Assembly (NCBI RefSeq): GCF_020687045.1
Contig: NZ_JAJEPW010000001.1
Coordinates: forward strand, 118,753 to 182,752
Length of the DNA stretch: 64,000 nucleotides
Reading direction: 5' to 3'
Source: Vescimonas cirricatena
GTDB lineage: Bacteria; Bacillota; Clostridia; Oscillospirales; Oscillospiraceae
Below the pieces are notes generated by a model. That model worked only from the letters and a program-made list of their open reading frames with translations. It had not been told where the DNA came from and made no database searches. Each line of letters begins with the position of its first letter. Position 1 is the first letter of the stretch. The translations under genes and the position numbers were made by a program. Shown here piece by piece: positions 33,434 through 42,314 of the stretch.

Positions 33434-34312
33434 TTAGCCAAAGAACGCCCCAAGCGAACTCATAACCTCGGTACAGAGCACCACCAGATAGATGATCATA
33501 ATGCAAATCAGCATCATCATAGAGTAACGCTGGATCTTTTTGGGACGTTTGGCAGCTTCCTTTTTCAGATTGTTCTGCTCGATCTGACGCATATCGAAGG
33601 TAATCATTTTGAAGTACATCCGCTGGTCATCACCGCGCAGGACACCAATCAGGCCACGGATCACATCGGACAGCATGGGGCTGCCAATGCGGGTTTCAAA
33701 TCGAATAAGGGCATTTTCATAGTTGCCGGTCTTCATATCAGCAATGGTCTGATCCAGCTCGGCACCGAAGTCTTTCCCAGCCACACGGCGGTAGGAAGTC
33801 AGAATTTTAAGTACATCCCTGTCATTTTCAAGGCTCTGGCCGACGGTCAAAGCAAATCGGGGAATCTCGCCCTCAATCAGTTTGCGGCGTTTTTTGACAA
33901 AATCAAAGGCTGCATAGTAGGTTGAAAACCACAGCGCCACTGCAAGACCGATCAAAATAGGCACCAGCAGCGGAATAAGAAGTGCCATGGGGATGGCACA
34001 CAGGCCAACTGCCCCTGCAGTTACCCAGGCTCTGGCTGTATAGACCTCCGGGGTAAGCTGCAGACCTGCAATGTCCAGAGCGCGTTGTACCTTATTGCGC
34101 TTGAGCCGGTCCAGCCGCAAATAAGGGGCGATCCAACCGGCGATTTTTGTCACATAGACATCAAGCAGCTTTTCGTTTTTGGTGCCCTGCTGTTTGCGGG
34201 AGAGCATCATCATTTGTGAGGTCTTCTTGGTCGGGATGTCCACAAAGGCGCAGGTCAGGTTGTAGACAGCAAAACCGAAGAAGATGATGGCGATGAGCGC
34301 CAGAAAAGTCAT
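33434..34312 (-). CDS. TadC-like type II secretion F-domain membrane protein
   Basis: This 292-residue protein has N-terminal TMs (residues ~1-22, ~95-135) and a T2SSF domain (IEGEIPRFALTVGQSLENDRDVLKIL, residues ~150-250) with a last TM near residue 270. TadC with TadB forms the inner-membrane platform of Tad pili. The ATG overlaps the tadB-like stop as ATGA. It follows TadB, CpaF and CpaE in the canonical order. Confidence 0.85.
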   Translation of the reverse strand: MTFLALIAIIFFGFAVYNLTCAFVDIPTKKTSQMMMLSRKQQGTKNEKLLDVYVTKIAGWIAPYLRLDRLKRNKVQRALDIAGLQLTPEVYTARAWVTAGAVGLCAIPMALLIPLLVPILIGLAVALWFSTYYAAFDFVKKRRKLIEGEIPRFALTVGQSLENDRDVLKILTSYRRVAGKDFGAELDQTIADMKTGNYENALIRFETRIGSPMLSDVIRGLIGVLRGDDQRMYFKMITFDMRQIEQNNLKKEAAKRPKKIQRYSMMMLICIMIIYLVVLCTEVMSSLGAFFG

Positions 34313-35241
34313 ACGCTATCACCTCCATATTCGATGGGCTTGCTCAGTTTCATGATCTGGGTCAGCGCAAATAGGATGATGGCTGCGCAGATCGCCAGTG
34401 CAATTTTGCCCGGTGTGGTGAAGATAAGGGTGTGGAACCAATCCTCATTCAAGAAATAGAGCAGCGGCACATTGGCGATAACCAGAAATATCATGGTGAT
34501 GGCTTCACGCCGCGGCCCTTGCATCATTGCCTCAAGTTCCGACTGCACCACACGCACATCGGAGAATTTCTGGTTGATGGTAGGAAGGGTATTCTTCATA
34601 CTGCGGTCGGACTGGCACTGGATGAGGGTGCCGCACCATTCATGGAAGATTCGGTTGGGAATCTTCATCTTCAGGCTGTTGATAGCACTGGTGATGTTGG
34701 CGTTGATCAATTCCGCTTCATAAACGAAGGCTTCAAAGTTGGCTTTTACCGGCTCATTGATATAGGGCAGGTTTTCCTTGACAGAACGGATCAGATCCTC
34801 GGTGCGCAGGTAGGAAGTCGTGATGATGGAAATAGCGGTTTCCAGTTCTTCATTCAGGTGCTTTTTATAGCTGGCGGCAGTGCTGCGCAGATACCAGATC
34901 GGTATAAGAGAAAAACCGATACCCAGAATGGGCACCATGTACACATTCCCAATCAAAAGAGCCAGCACAGCCCCCACAGCGAACAGAATCAGGGACAGTC
35001 GTTTTATTGCCTCATAGCGGTCCGCCCGTCCGGTACCCTTCAAGATCTGTTTCAGTTCGTAATCCTGATTAAAAAAGCCCTTGGCTGGTGTGCCCAGAAG
35101 AACATTCAGTTCATCCGACAAGGTGGCGGATTTTCGCTGGGAGCGGAAGAGGGCGTCAATAAAATCACCCGGCTTCACACCAAACAGAGCCAAAAGCCCA
35201 GCACTGAGCAGGATAAAACAGATAAGATAGATCCATTGCAA
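34309..35241 (-). CDS. TadB-like type II secretion F-domain membrane protein
   Basis: This 310-residue protein has an N-terminal TM (residues 2-20), a TM pair near residues 85-120, a T2SSF-like region (YKKHLNEELETAISIITTSYLRTEDLIRSV, ~residues 128-235) and C-terminal TMs. It starts at a TTG placed one base after the CpaF stop, with GGAGG 8 bp upstream inside the cpaF end, so it is tightly coupled. It is the platform partner of TadC. Confidence 0.85.
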   Translation of the reverse strand: MQWIYLICFILLSAGLLALFGVKPGDFIDALFRSQRKSATLSDELNVLLGTPAKGFFNQDYELKQILKGTGRADRYEAIKRLSLILFAVGAVLALLIGNVYMVPILGIGFSLIPIWYLRSTAASYKKHLNEELETAISIITTSYLRTEDLIRSVKENLPYINEPVKANFEAFVYEAELINANITSAINSLKMKIPNRIFHEWCGTLIQCQSDRSMKNTLPTINQKFSDVRVVQSELEAMMQGPRREAITMIFLVIANVPLLYFLNEDWFHTLIFTTPGKIALAICAAIILFALTQIMKLSKPIEYGGDSV

Positions 35242-36618
35242 TTAACTCACCTCCTTTGGCGGCTGCATGAATTCTTCCAATTCCTTGTTGGAAATGCCAT
35301 TGTCCAGCAGCCTTTTCTTCAAGGAATCGGAGATCAAGCCAATTTTTTTATGGTGCCCTACAACACGGGTTTCACCACGGTCATCAGTTACATTGTCCTC
35401 CACTTCATATTTGTATAGGGAATGGGCGATCAGCCGCCCGTCCTGGTAGTCCTCGCCCTCGATGATCTCCATGATCTTACGGGAACGGTCCTCCAGCTGC
35501 TTGGTAAAGACGATGATGGGATACGCCTCTACCATGATCTGCATGAGGATGGAGTCATCCATGTTGTACTTGCGTTTGGCAAGGGTCATCATCCTGCGGT
35601 AAGTACTGTTGCAGGAATTGGAGTGGATGGTGGTACATACGGTATGGCCGGTGCGGGAACTTTCGGCTGCGGACAAGCTTTCTGCTGCTGACCGCATTTC
35701 ACCCACGCCGATGACATCCGGATGCTTACGCAGCACCCGCTCCAGAAGAAAATCCTGATTGATGTTCAACGCAGGGTTCTCGCTGGGGCGGGTCAGCAGA
35801 TGTACTACGGAATTAAGGATATTGCCCTGCGCATCCCGCTTGACCAGATCAAATTCGCGGCTGCCTTCTTCAATGGTAATAAGGCGCCGGTTATTGGGCA
35901 CATTGGACAGCAGCCAGGCCATGATCGTGGTTTTGCCGGAGCCGGTGGAGCCGGCAATGCAGACGGACACCCCATATCGGATACAGGCAGTCAGAAAGTG
36001 AAGCATTTCAGCGGTGGCACTGCCGGAGTTCAGCAGTTTTTCTTCACTGACGGTCTGCTGATTGACGATACGGATGGAGGCATTGACGCCTACATCTGCA
36101 TCCACAATGGGAGTTTTGTCCACCGAAATACGGATGTTCTTGTCCAGAAATCCCACAATGCTGGGCATAGTATCATCAATGACCATGCCGCAGGCGTTGA
36201 GCATTCGGCGGATCACATCGATGGCGTGCTGGGGCGAACTGAATTTATCAGGGATCTTGATACTGCGCCCACTGGATTCGATCACTTCAATGTCGTTGTA
36301 GGCGTTGATGTTGACCTCCTCAACACCGGGCTTATAGATCCATTTCTTCAAAAAGGAGTAGCCGGCCATGTCTTCATAGAGCTTGGAACACAGTTCTTTT
36401 GTAGAGAGTCCGTCAAGGGCATATTTGCGTTTGACAATGTAGTGTTCCATCAGTTCTTTCAGCAGGCTTGTGGCACGCTCTGCATTGCCTTCCCCAGCTT
36501 CGGCAATGGTGGAGGCATGGTTTTCGGCAAAATACCGCTGTACATCCTCCAGTACCTGGTCATAGGTCAGCTCCTGATTGGCGGCCGGTGTGAAGAATAT
36601 ATCATTCAAATTACTCAT
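35242..36618 (-). CDS. CpaF/TadA-type secretion ATPase
   Basis: This 458-residue hexameric-type ATPase has Walker A SIAGSTGSGKTTIMAWL region (GSTGSGKTT, ~residue 226), Asp-box/Walker B region VIGVGEMRSAE (~residue 305) and His-box GHTVCTTIHSNS. It powers assembly of the Tad pilus. The start at 36618 (MSNLND) is set by GAGGAGG 6 bp upstream and overlaps the CpaE-like gene by 8 bp. Neighbours on both sides are Tad genes. Confidence 0.92.
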   Translation of the reverse strand: MSNLNDIFFTPAANQELTYDQVLEDVQRYFAENHASTIAEAGEGNAERATSLLKELMEHYIVKRKYALDGLSTKELCSKLYEDMAGYSFLKKWIYKPGVEEVNINAYNDIEVIESSGRSIKIPDKFSSPQHAIDVIRRMLNACGMVIDDTMPSIVGFLDKNIRISVDKTPIVDADVGVNASIRIVNQQTVSEEKLLNSGSATAEMLHFLTACIRYGVSVCIAGSTGSGKTTIMAWLLSNVPNNRRLITIEEGSREFDLVKRDAQGNILNSVVHLLTRPSENPALNINQDFLLERVLRKHPDVIGVGEMRSAAESLSAAESSRTGHTVCTTIHSNSCNSTYRRMMTLAKRKYNMDDSILMQIMVEAYPIIVFTKQLEDRSRKIMEIIEGEDYQDGRLIAHSLYKYEVEDNVTDDRGETRVVGHHKKIGLISDSLKKRLLDNGISNKELEEFMQPPKEVS

Positions 36619-37405
36619 CGGCATCCTCCTCACATTCATACGCCACATCCTCCTCTGACTGCTCGGCCAGTTCCATTTGCTCCAGAATTTCCAGTACCTT
36701 GTTCAGTGAAGCAGTGTATTTGGGGTTACAGTAGGTGATAGCCTTGAACATACCGCCTTCGGTAGCACAGCGGTCGATCTCCTTACTGTAGGGAAGCAGG
36801 CCGTCAAACCCGCCAATGATATAGCCCATTTCATCCAAGGCGTGGAAGGGACGGGCCAGACCGGCGAATGTCATATGCTCAGAAAACCGGAAGCGCTCGT
36901 CCACAAGCAGAGGCTGATGGGCTTTCAGGTAGTTGATGCCCTTTAGGTCCGGGGTGAGGATACGGATGACCACATCGCCGGCTTCAATGGCGGCGGGAGT
37001 GAACACATTGGTCATGCTGGTGCTGCAGTCCAGAATGACGAAATCTACCAGTTTGGCGGCAGCATGAATGAGCTGCAGTACCATGGTATATTTGACCTCC
37101 GGGTAGCTCAGCGGGTTTTCTCCTGCCGCATAGCCCATCATCCCAATGAAGGGATAGTTTTTCAGCACTGTCACATGACTGGCAACCAGAGATGTATCAA
37201 TCTCCACACTGCTCAAAACCTGGCCGATAGAGGTATTGGTCTGGATGATCTGCTCCGGCAGCCAGACCGGCAGCATAGGGACATTCATATCGGCATTGAT
37301 AATGATGGCTTTCCGCTTGTCCCGGGTCAGGGCTTTTGCCAGAATACAGCAGAACATGGATTTGCCGCTGCCGGGGCTTCCCCAGACGGTGATAACTTTA
37401 CCCAT
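36611..37405 (-). CDS. CpaE/TadZ-like P-loop ATPase
   Basis: This 264-residue ParA/MinD-type ATPase has a deviant Walker A (WGSPGSGKSMFCCILAK, ~residue 8), a switch-like VILDCSTSMTNVF (~residue 128) and no N-terminal receiver. TadZ proteins localise Tad machines to a cell site. An acidic C-terminus (SEEDVAYECEEDADE) ends the protein. AAGGAGG precedes the ATG. Confidence 0.82.
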   Translation of the reverse strand: MGKVITVWGSPGSGKSMFCCILAKALTRDKRKAIIINADMNVPMLPVWLPEQIIQTNTSIGQVLSSVEIDTSLVASHVTVLKNYPFIGMMGYAAGENPLSYPEVKYTMVLQLIHAAAKLVDFVILDCSTSMTNVFTPAAIEAGDVVIRILTPDLKGINYLKAHQPLLVDERFRFSEHMTFAGLARPFHALDEMGYIIGGFDGLLPYSKEIDRCATEGGMFKAITYCNPKYTASLNKVLEILEQMELAEQSEEDVAYECEEDADE

Positions 37406-37432
37406 AACGAAGATCCTCCTTCCTTGATTTGA

Positions 37433-38272
37433 TTATTCTGCCGAGGGTGCAGTTTCATTAGTGGATTGTGCAGACTCTGCAGTTTCCGTTTCCTGGGGTT
37501 CACTTTCAACATCAGAATTTTCCGCATCTGCAGCTTCTTCCTCAATCAAAGTTTCGGGGAAGTAGATTTCCTGCAGAGTCTTATCCTGCTCGGCAAGCAG
37601 CTCATCTGCCAGTTTGTCATTGTTGCGGGAGATAAGAGCCACATGAGCTACGCCGTCATTTTCAAGACCGGTAATGATCTTCGCCTGTTCAGGGCTTGCC
37701 AGCACAGTGATGGTGGCTGACTGCTGCTTTTCTTCATCCTCCGTGGGCTCCTTGGCATTATCCACATTGATGCCGTCTGAGTCGGTGACGGACAATACTT
37801 TGACAAAACGCAGTTCCGGTACTTCGGCGGCCGTATCAAGAAAGTGGTAAATACGGATGATGTCACCGGGCTGAAGCTTGTCAGAGAGGCCGGAAGCAAG
37901 TGTTTTGACGGTCAGCGAGATTGCAACTTTACCAGAAGGGATGCTGTTGAGTGCAACATCGGACGAAACCGGTACAGAACTGATCTTGCTGGTAAGGATA
38001 TAGTCACCCACAGCCAAGTCGGCGGTAGCGTAGAGACCATTTACATCGGAGAGCTGATGGGCGATGTTGGAGGGGAGGTTATAGCCGCCTACCTCAACCA
38101 CCTCGGCATTTTCTGACGAGATTTGCTCGCCTTTCAATACCGGCTGGGTGATACGGACGATTTCCTCTTTTCCATTGGTCTGACGGGCGATGGTTGGAAG
38201 TGCCACAAAGGCGATAACTGCCGCCAACAGCAGAGAGAGGATCCCGAAGATGAATCGGTTATTCAGTTTCAT
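37433..38272 (-). CDS. CpaB/RcpC-like SAF-domain protein
   Basis: This 279-residue protein has an N-terminal TM (residues ~8-26: FIFGILSLLLAAVIAFVALP), an SAF domain (VRITQPVLKGEQISSENAEVVEVGGYNLP, ~residues 38-95) and a second domain typical of CpaB, then an acidic Glu-rich tail of ~50 residues (EEEAADAENSDVESEPQE). In Gram-positive Tad systems, which lack the secretin, CpaB may act in the wall zone. GGAG precedes the ATG. Confidence 0.82.
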   Translation of the reverse strand: MKLNNRFIFGILSLLLAAVIAFVALPTIARQTNGKEEIVRITQPVLKGEQISSENAEVVEVGGYNLPSNIAHQLSDVNGLYATADLAVGDYILTSKISSVPVSSDVALNSIPSGKVAISLTVKTLASGLSDKLQPGDIIRIYHFLDTAAEVPELRFVKVLSVTDSDGINVDNAKEPTEDEEKQQSATITVLASPEQAKIITGLENDGVAHVALISRNNDKLADELLAEQDKTLQEIYFPETLIEEEAADAENSDVESEPQETETAESAQSTNETAPSAE

Positions 38273-38284
38273 AAGCGTTGTCTC

Positions 38285-38797
38285 CTATCTTAAAAATAGT
38301 TGGGCCAGGGTCGCTGTACAGCAGCCACAGGCGAGAAATGGCAGGAACGGGATAGCAAGGGGCTGCCCAGTTCGATAAAGCCGCCTGAGAAGAAAGATCA
38401 CAGGCATTGCGGTAACAGCGGCAGTCAGAAAGACCAGCGCCATGCCGGAAGGACCATAGACCAGCCCTAATATCCCGCAGAACTTGATATCCCCGCCGCC
38501 CAGACCAGTGCTGTTTGTTGCCAGTGCAGCTGCCAATGGAATACAAAAGCCGAGCAGGGCACCTACCAGGGCATGGGTAGCGACCGGCCAGAGGAAGAGC
38601 GGCGGGAGCCCGTGATTTAACAGGAAATACCCCTGCAGGACCGGCGCCAGGGCAGCTAAGGGGATAAAAAAGACGAGTGCCCGGTCAGGCACCCGTCTGT
38701 AAAGCACATCGTAGACAGCAAAGCCGGCCACCACAAAAAATATGGTAAGCAGGTAAGCTGTCCAGAGGCTATTCTCGATTGGTATACCAGTCATCAT
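38285..38797 (-). CDS. Prepilin peptidase (A24 family, CpaA/TadV-like)
   Basis: This 170-residue membrane aspartyl protease has both A24 motifs: YDVLYRRVPD (first Asp, ~residue 25) and GLGGGDIKFCG (second Asp, ~residue 102), spread over about six TMs, without the methylase domain. It would cleave Tad prepilins after Gly. The ATG at 38797 is preceded by AAGGGAG and lies inside the end of the surface-protein gene (29-bp overlap), so the two are coupled. Confidence 0.88.
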   Translation of the reverse strand: MMTGIPIENSLWTAYLLTIFFVVAGFAVYDVLYRRVPDRALVFFIPLAALAPVLQGYFLLNHGLPPLFLWPVATHALVGALLGFCIPLAAALATNSTGLGGGDIKFCGILGLVYGPSGMALVFLTAAVTAMPVIFLLRRLYRTGQPLAIPFLPFLACGCCTATLAQLFLR

Positions 38798-40466
38798 AAA
38801 GGCTCCCTTGGATCGAAACATAGTCATTTAGGTTGATGGATAACATGCCGTCAGGAGTCCAGGTATCCCACACCTGTGTATAGATGGTGTAGTCGGTGGC
38901 ATCGGGGAACCACAGCGGTGTGAAATGCACTGTCCGGTCATAGGTGGAAAACTCGTTGGGCTTGAAGATGAATTTTGCACTTTGGCCGCCGGAACGCTGC
39001 AGAAGCCGCAGATAGGTCTGATACTGGAACTCAGGAAATACGGAAAAAGCAGTTTGGGGATAAGTAATGTGGCTGGTCGGGGCATCTGTGGACAGCGTTG
39101 CCCGCACTTCGGTTTTAACGCCGTACCCGCTTTTCATCGTCTTGCCGGATGCTGTGGGTACAATATCGTCTGGCATTAGGGACATCTCGCCGCTGATGGA
39201 AGCGGAGTAGCCCGTATATTCGTATTCCCAATATCCTTCATCCACCCAGTGTCCGCCATCTTCACCGTGGTCGCACCATACCCATACAGGCACCCAGTAG
39301 CAGCTCCAGACGCCCCAGTTGGCAGTGAGCTTCTGCGTTTCACTGGGTAGGGGCGGCACAGAGTAGCCGGGATTCGTGTCGGTTGCCACAGGGTCAGGTG
39401 GAATGTGCTCATTCAGATCCACGATTTTTGCGACAAAGGTATCCTGAGCGGTATAGGCACCGCTGACAGATACTGTAATGGTCACGGTTTGTGGGGTGGA
39501 GGGGGTATGCCATTTGACCCAGACTACCTGACTGTCACCGGCTGGGATCACTATATCATTGACCCGGTAGGTGGTGCCGAGAATATGGAAGGTAACCGAT
39601 GCCGGATTATCCGGCGTCAGATCCTGATCTGTCCGCAGTGTGACGGCGGTGATCACATCCGTATCTACTCGGTATTCGACATCAGGGGCCTCAATTTCTC
39701 CTTCCGGCGGAGCTTCATCAAACCAGACGATACCAACGCCAAGGGTGCTGATGATGTCGGAATTGTTCTGCTTTCCAGTGGTGCTGCCTGTCCAGGCGGA
39801 GATGCCAAGGTCGCTGAATTCCAGGAACATTGACAGCGGCAGATTTTTATGGGTAAGCGAGGTCATGGTTTTCCGCAGATTGCCGCCGGACATCTGATCA
39901 TACAGGCCGGCTTCAGTAGCTGTCATACAGTAATACTGGCCGTTGTGCGTGAAATAGGCAATGGGCTCGATCAGCAGCTTGTACTCGCCGGCAATCATCC
40001 GCTCATAATCGACTCCGGCTGCCTGAGCGACCATCATGCACGCATATTCAGAACAGAAATACCGTTTGATGGCTTCGATGTTGCTCTGCCCCTTGCTGCT
40101 GACGATTGTGGGCATAGATTGCGTAGGTCTAATGCAGGAATAGGCAACGCCGGACTGGAGGGAGAGGCCGGCGCCGCCCAGGTATTGCAGTTTGTTGACT
40201 TTCCCAAAATGGAGAAGACTGGTCTTCTGCGTCCGGTTTGAAAAGTCCAGCGGAGAAGATACGGCAGTTCCGCTGGATGCGTCAACAACAGTAATGCGGA
40301 CGCCATCGTTGCCTGAGTTCCAGAAGTTGCTGCTTGTGCCATGACCCATGCTGCCACCGCCGCCATCTATGTTTCCATTTCCGCCCGTTGCAAAGGCAGA
40401 GGAGGGGAATAGACAGAAAACAAGGGTAAAGCAGCATAGGAAGGCGAGAAGTCGTTTCAAATACAT
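38769..40466 (-). CDS. Large secreted surface protein of the Tad operon
   Basis: This 565-residue protein has a signal peptide (MYLKRLLAFLCCFTLVFCLFP region; cleavage after SAFA, residue ~27), a Gly/Ser-rich start, a middle ordinary globular part (residues ~60-240), an Ig/CARDB-like segment (~residues 260-375: RTDQDLTPDNPASVTFHI, IPAGDSQVVWVKWHTP, TITVSVSGAY), a Trp-rich patch (WGVWSCYWVPVWVWCDHG) and a beta-rich C-terminus. It has no LPXTG. It is likely exported and may be a tip or surface adhesin of the pilus. GGAG sets the start at 40466. Confidence 0.7.
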   Translation of the reverse strand: MYLKRLLAFLCCFTLVFCLFPSSAFATGGNGNIDGGGGSMGHGTSSNFWNSGNDGVRITVVDASSGTAVSSPLDFSNRTQKTSLLHFGKVNKLQYLGGAGLSLQSGVAYSCIRPTQSMPTIVSSKGQSNIEAIKRYFCSEYACMMVAQAAGVDYERMIAGEYKLLIEPIAYFTHNGQYYCMTATEAGLYDQMSGGNLRKTMTSLTHKNLPLSMFLEFSDLGISAWTGSTTGKQNNSDIISTLGVGIVWFDEAPPEGEIEAPDVEYRVDTDVITAVTLRTDQDLTPDNPASVTFHILGTTYRVNDIVIPAGDSQVVWVKWHTPSTPQTVTITVSVSGAYTAQDTFVAKIVDLNEHIPPDPVATDTNPGYSVPPLPSETQKLTANWGVWSCYWVPVWVWCDHGEDGGHWVDEGYWEYEYTGYSASISGEMSLMPDDIVPTASGKTMKSGYGVKTEVRATLSTDAPTSHITYPQTAFSVFPEFQYQTYLRLLQRSGGQSAKFIFKPNEFSTYDRTVHFTPLWFPDATDYTIYTQVWDTWTPDGMLSINLNDYVSIQGSLYDDWYTNRE

Positions 40467-40494
40467 CACGCTCCATTCCTTTTGAAAATAGGAA

Positions 40495-40518
40495 GGCCGC
40501 CACAATCCTGTGACGGCC
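40495..40518 (-). terminator. Terminator-like hairpin before the surface-protein gene
   Basis: Arms GGCCGCCAC and GTGACGGCC pair with one mismatch over a 6-nt loop. The reverse strand continues TTCCTATTTTC and then the next ribosome binding site. Confidence 0.55.
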
Positions 40519-40546
40519 AAGTAGTGCCATATTCAGTTGTAGTAAA

Positions 40547-41116
40547 TCAGCCCATATTGCCGACCTGTTTGTTCAGATCTCCATCGCTGTCACCGGTGGA
40601 CTGCTGTACATTGCCGGGAACAACCCAGCCAAACACCGGATCATATACAGCTCCATTTCCGTTGCTGGAGCCTGGAACCGGCTCATTGCTGGGCGGCGCT
40701 TGCTCGGCGGGCGGGGCAGTAACCTCCGGAACTGACGGGTCGGGATTGACGGTATGCTCCTGACCAGGATCTTTGATTTCGGTCTTACCTTCCGGCACCG
40801 GAGGAGGCGTTTCTTCAAGCTTTTCAGTATCGGTGAAGTCGATCACAACCTCATCCTCCGTTTGGGAGGTTACTTTGGGATATTCTTCTTCGGCATCTGT
40901 GGACTGGCCGGGAGCATAAGCATCTGCTCCATTATCACCATCTGTCTGTGTGCCGCCATCTGACCAATCGCCGGTGACGCTGCTGGGTGGGGATTCATCC
41001 GGCCTAAAATCTCCGGTACGGTCGCGGCTTACGAACCAGCAGACACCCAGAATAGTGACGCAGAGGAGAGCCAGCGAGGAAACAATAAAGCCTTTGGATT
41101 GGAAAAACTTCTTCAT
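40547..41116 (-). CDS. Single-TM protein with a long disordered Pro/Glu-rich exterior (DUF6550-like)
   Basis: This 189-residue protein has an N-terminal TM (residues ~9-28) and an external part of low complexity, rich in Pro, Glu, Asp and Ser (EETPPPVPEGKTEIKDPGQ; PPAEQAPPSNEPVPG), ending in VYDPVFGWVVPGNVQQ. I recall a family DUF6550 of this type near Tad genes on clostridial elements. It probably spans the wall as a spacer or anchor. GGAG precedes the ATG. Confidence 0.6.
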   Translation of the reverse strand: MKKFFQSKGFIVSSLALLCVTILGVCWFVSRDRTGDFRPDESPPSSVTGDWSDGGTQTDGDNGADAYAPGQSTDAEEEYPKVTSQTEDEVVIDFTDTEKLEETPPPVPEGKTEIKDPGQEHTVNPDPSVPEVTAPPAEQAPPSNEPVPGSSNGNGAVYDPVFGWVVPGNVQQSTGDSDGDLNKQVGNMG

Positions 41117-41190
41117 ATTTTACATACACTCCTTTTTTGCTGTTATATAAAGCCTATACGGTAGAATGTGCCGGGCTTTCAACAGTAGGG

Positions 41191-41691
41191 TTAGAATTTT
41201 GTGTTGTGGTAGCCTGTCAGCTCCACCCGTTGGGTGATAGCCGGATAACTGTGGCCGAACATCCGCACATAGAACTCCACGTCACAGTAAAAGATGTACT
41301 CAACCCGTCCATCCTCTACATTGAACTCCAGGCTGATGTCGGAAACCTTGTAATCCTCCGTTGAAAGCGGAATCTTGGAGTCCAGGCCACCTGCCACTGT
41401 AGCCTCCAGCATGTCGGTATAGTCACTGCTGGAGTAAAGGGTATTTAGGTACTCTTCAAAGTTAGTTTCACGCTGGGAACGGTAGGTATCTGCATAAATC
41501 GTGCCGCTAAGGTTATTTAACTCCATTTTAGCGCCGTTGCGGATGTTGATGCAGGTGATCCGGATGGAAGCGTACAGGAGCAGGAAGGAAATCAGCATCA
41601 CGATGCCTACCACAAAAAAGCAGGCGAAAAAGGTGATCTCGCCCCGTTCGTTTCGCAGCAGCTGTTTCAGCTGCAGGAATATACGTTTCAT
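41191..41691 (-). CDS. TadE-like pseudopilin
   Basis: This 166-residue protein has a short basic leader, NERG-EITFF, and one TM (residues ~19-42), then an external domain of ~120 residues with two tyrosine-rich strands (YIFYCDVEFYVRMFG). Leader, Gly, acidic residue and TM is the TadE/TadF layout, and a prepilin peptidase lies in the same operon. GAGGTGACCT precedes the ATG, 8 bp after the previous stop. Confidence 0.7.
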   Translation of the reverse strand: MKRIFLQLKQLLRNERGEITFFACFFVVGIVMLISFLLLYASIRITCINIRNGAKMELNNLSGTIYADTYRSQRETNFEEYLNTLYSSSDYTDMLEATVAGGLDSKIPLSTEDYKVSDISLEFNVEDGRVEYIFYCDVEFYVRMFGHSYPAITQRVELTGYHNTKF

Positions 41692-41699
41692 AGGTCACC

Positions 41700-42158
41700 T
41701 CACTTCCAGTAGTGCTCACTGACGCCGCTGCCGCGGGCAACAACTGTGATGTTTACCAGGTCAAAATTCCAGAACCCGCCCAGTTTAGCATCTCCCTCGA
41801 TAGTAATGAAGAAGGGGGTGCCCAACTGGATGGCATTTGTCATACCGGATGGCCTGGGTGATGTGTAGGTAGCGTCAATGGAGTAGGAAATATTTTCGGC
41901 TCCTTCGATCTGAGAACTCAAAAATTCAAACAGCTCATCGGTCTCGCCGTTGACGCCGCCGGAAAGCTGGATCTGTTTGACCATCTGATCGGCGGCATGG
42001 TCAAGTTCCTGCTTGGTGGAAATGATGCTGAACAGGTCAATAATGAAGGCCAGCAGCAGGACAGCGATGAAGATGAAGACCACCGTACTGAAATAGTTGG
42101 CCTCGCCCCGCTCGTTGTTCAGCACCTTCCGGGCTTTTTGAAAGAGAATAGAAACCAC
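41700..42158 (-). CDS. DUF4320-like pseudopilin, first gene of the Tad operon
   Basis: The protein of about 152 residues has the leader VSILFQKARKVLNNERG-EANYF, one TM (residues ~18-40: TVVFIFIAVLLLAFIIDLF) and an external domain of ~110 residues. I recall DUF4320 for this sequence. It shares NERGE with the TadE-like protein. The start is uncertain: GTG at 42158 or 42161 follows AAAGG; no ATG is available downstream of the hairpin at 42181-42203. The open frame continues upstream to 42296 but through the promoter. Confidence 0.6.
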   Translation of the reverse strand: MVSILFQKARKVLNNERGEANYFSTVVFIFIAVLLLAFIIDLFSIISTKQELDHAADQMVKQIQLSGGVNGETDELFEFLSSQIEGAENISYSIDATYTSPRPSGMTNAIQLGTPFFITIEGDAKLGGFWNFDLVNITVVARGSGVSEHYWK

Positions 42159-42180
42159 CACCTTTACTGAAATTGAAAAC

Positions 42181-42203
42181 AGCCGCTCCAAACCGGAGCG
42201 GCT
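42181..42203 (-). terminator. Hairpin in the leader of the Tad operon
   Basis: A perfect 9-bp stem (AGCCGCTCC / GGAGCGGCT) with a 5-nt loop, followed by GTTTTCAATTTC on the reverse strand. It lies between the promoter at 42229-42234 and the first gene, so it would attenuate the operon if active. Confidence 0.6.
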
Positions 42204-42228
42204 GCTATGCAAAGTTTTGACTGTACCA

Positions 42229-42296
42229 AGTATAACAGATATGGATTTACGGCGAAAGGGCAGGACTGTGCCAATGTAGAGACAATTTTGTGCCAA
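42229..42296 (-). promoter_or_regulatory. Tad-operon promoter with two TTGGCA boxes
   Basis: On the reverse strand, -10 TATACT (42229-42234) has a poor -35 but two TTGGCA words at 42269-42274 and 42291-42296, 22 bp apart. The promoter at 57289-57356 has the same words at the same distances and matching bases between (CTGCyCTTTC, GTAAAT, TGTTAwACT). This is probably an activator-dependent promoter shared by the two operons. Confidence 0.7.
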
Positions 42297-42314
42297 CCAT
42301 GTTTCTTTGCAACA

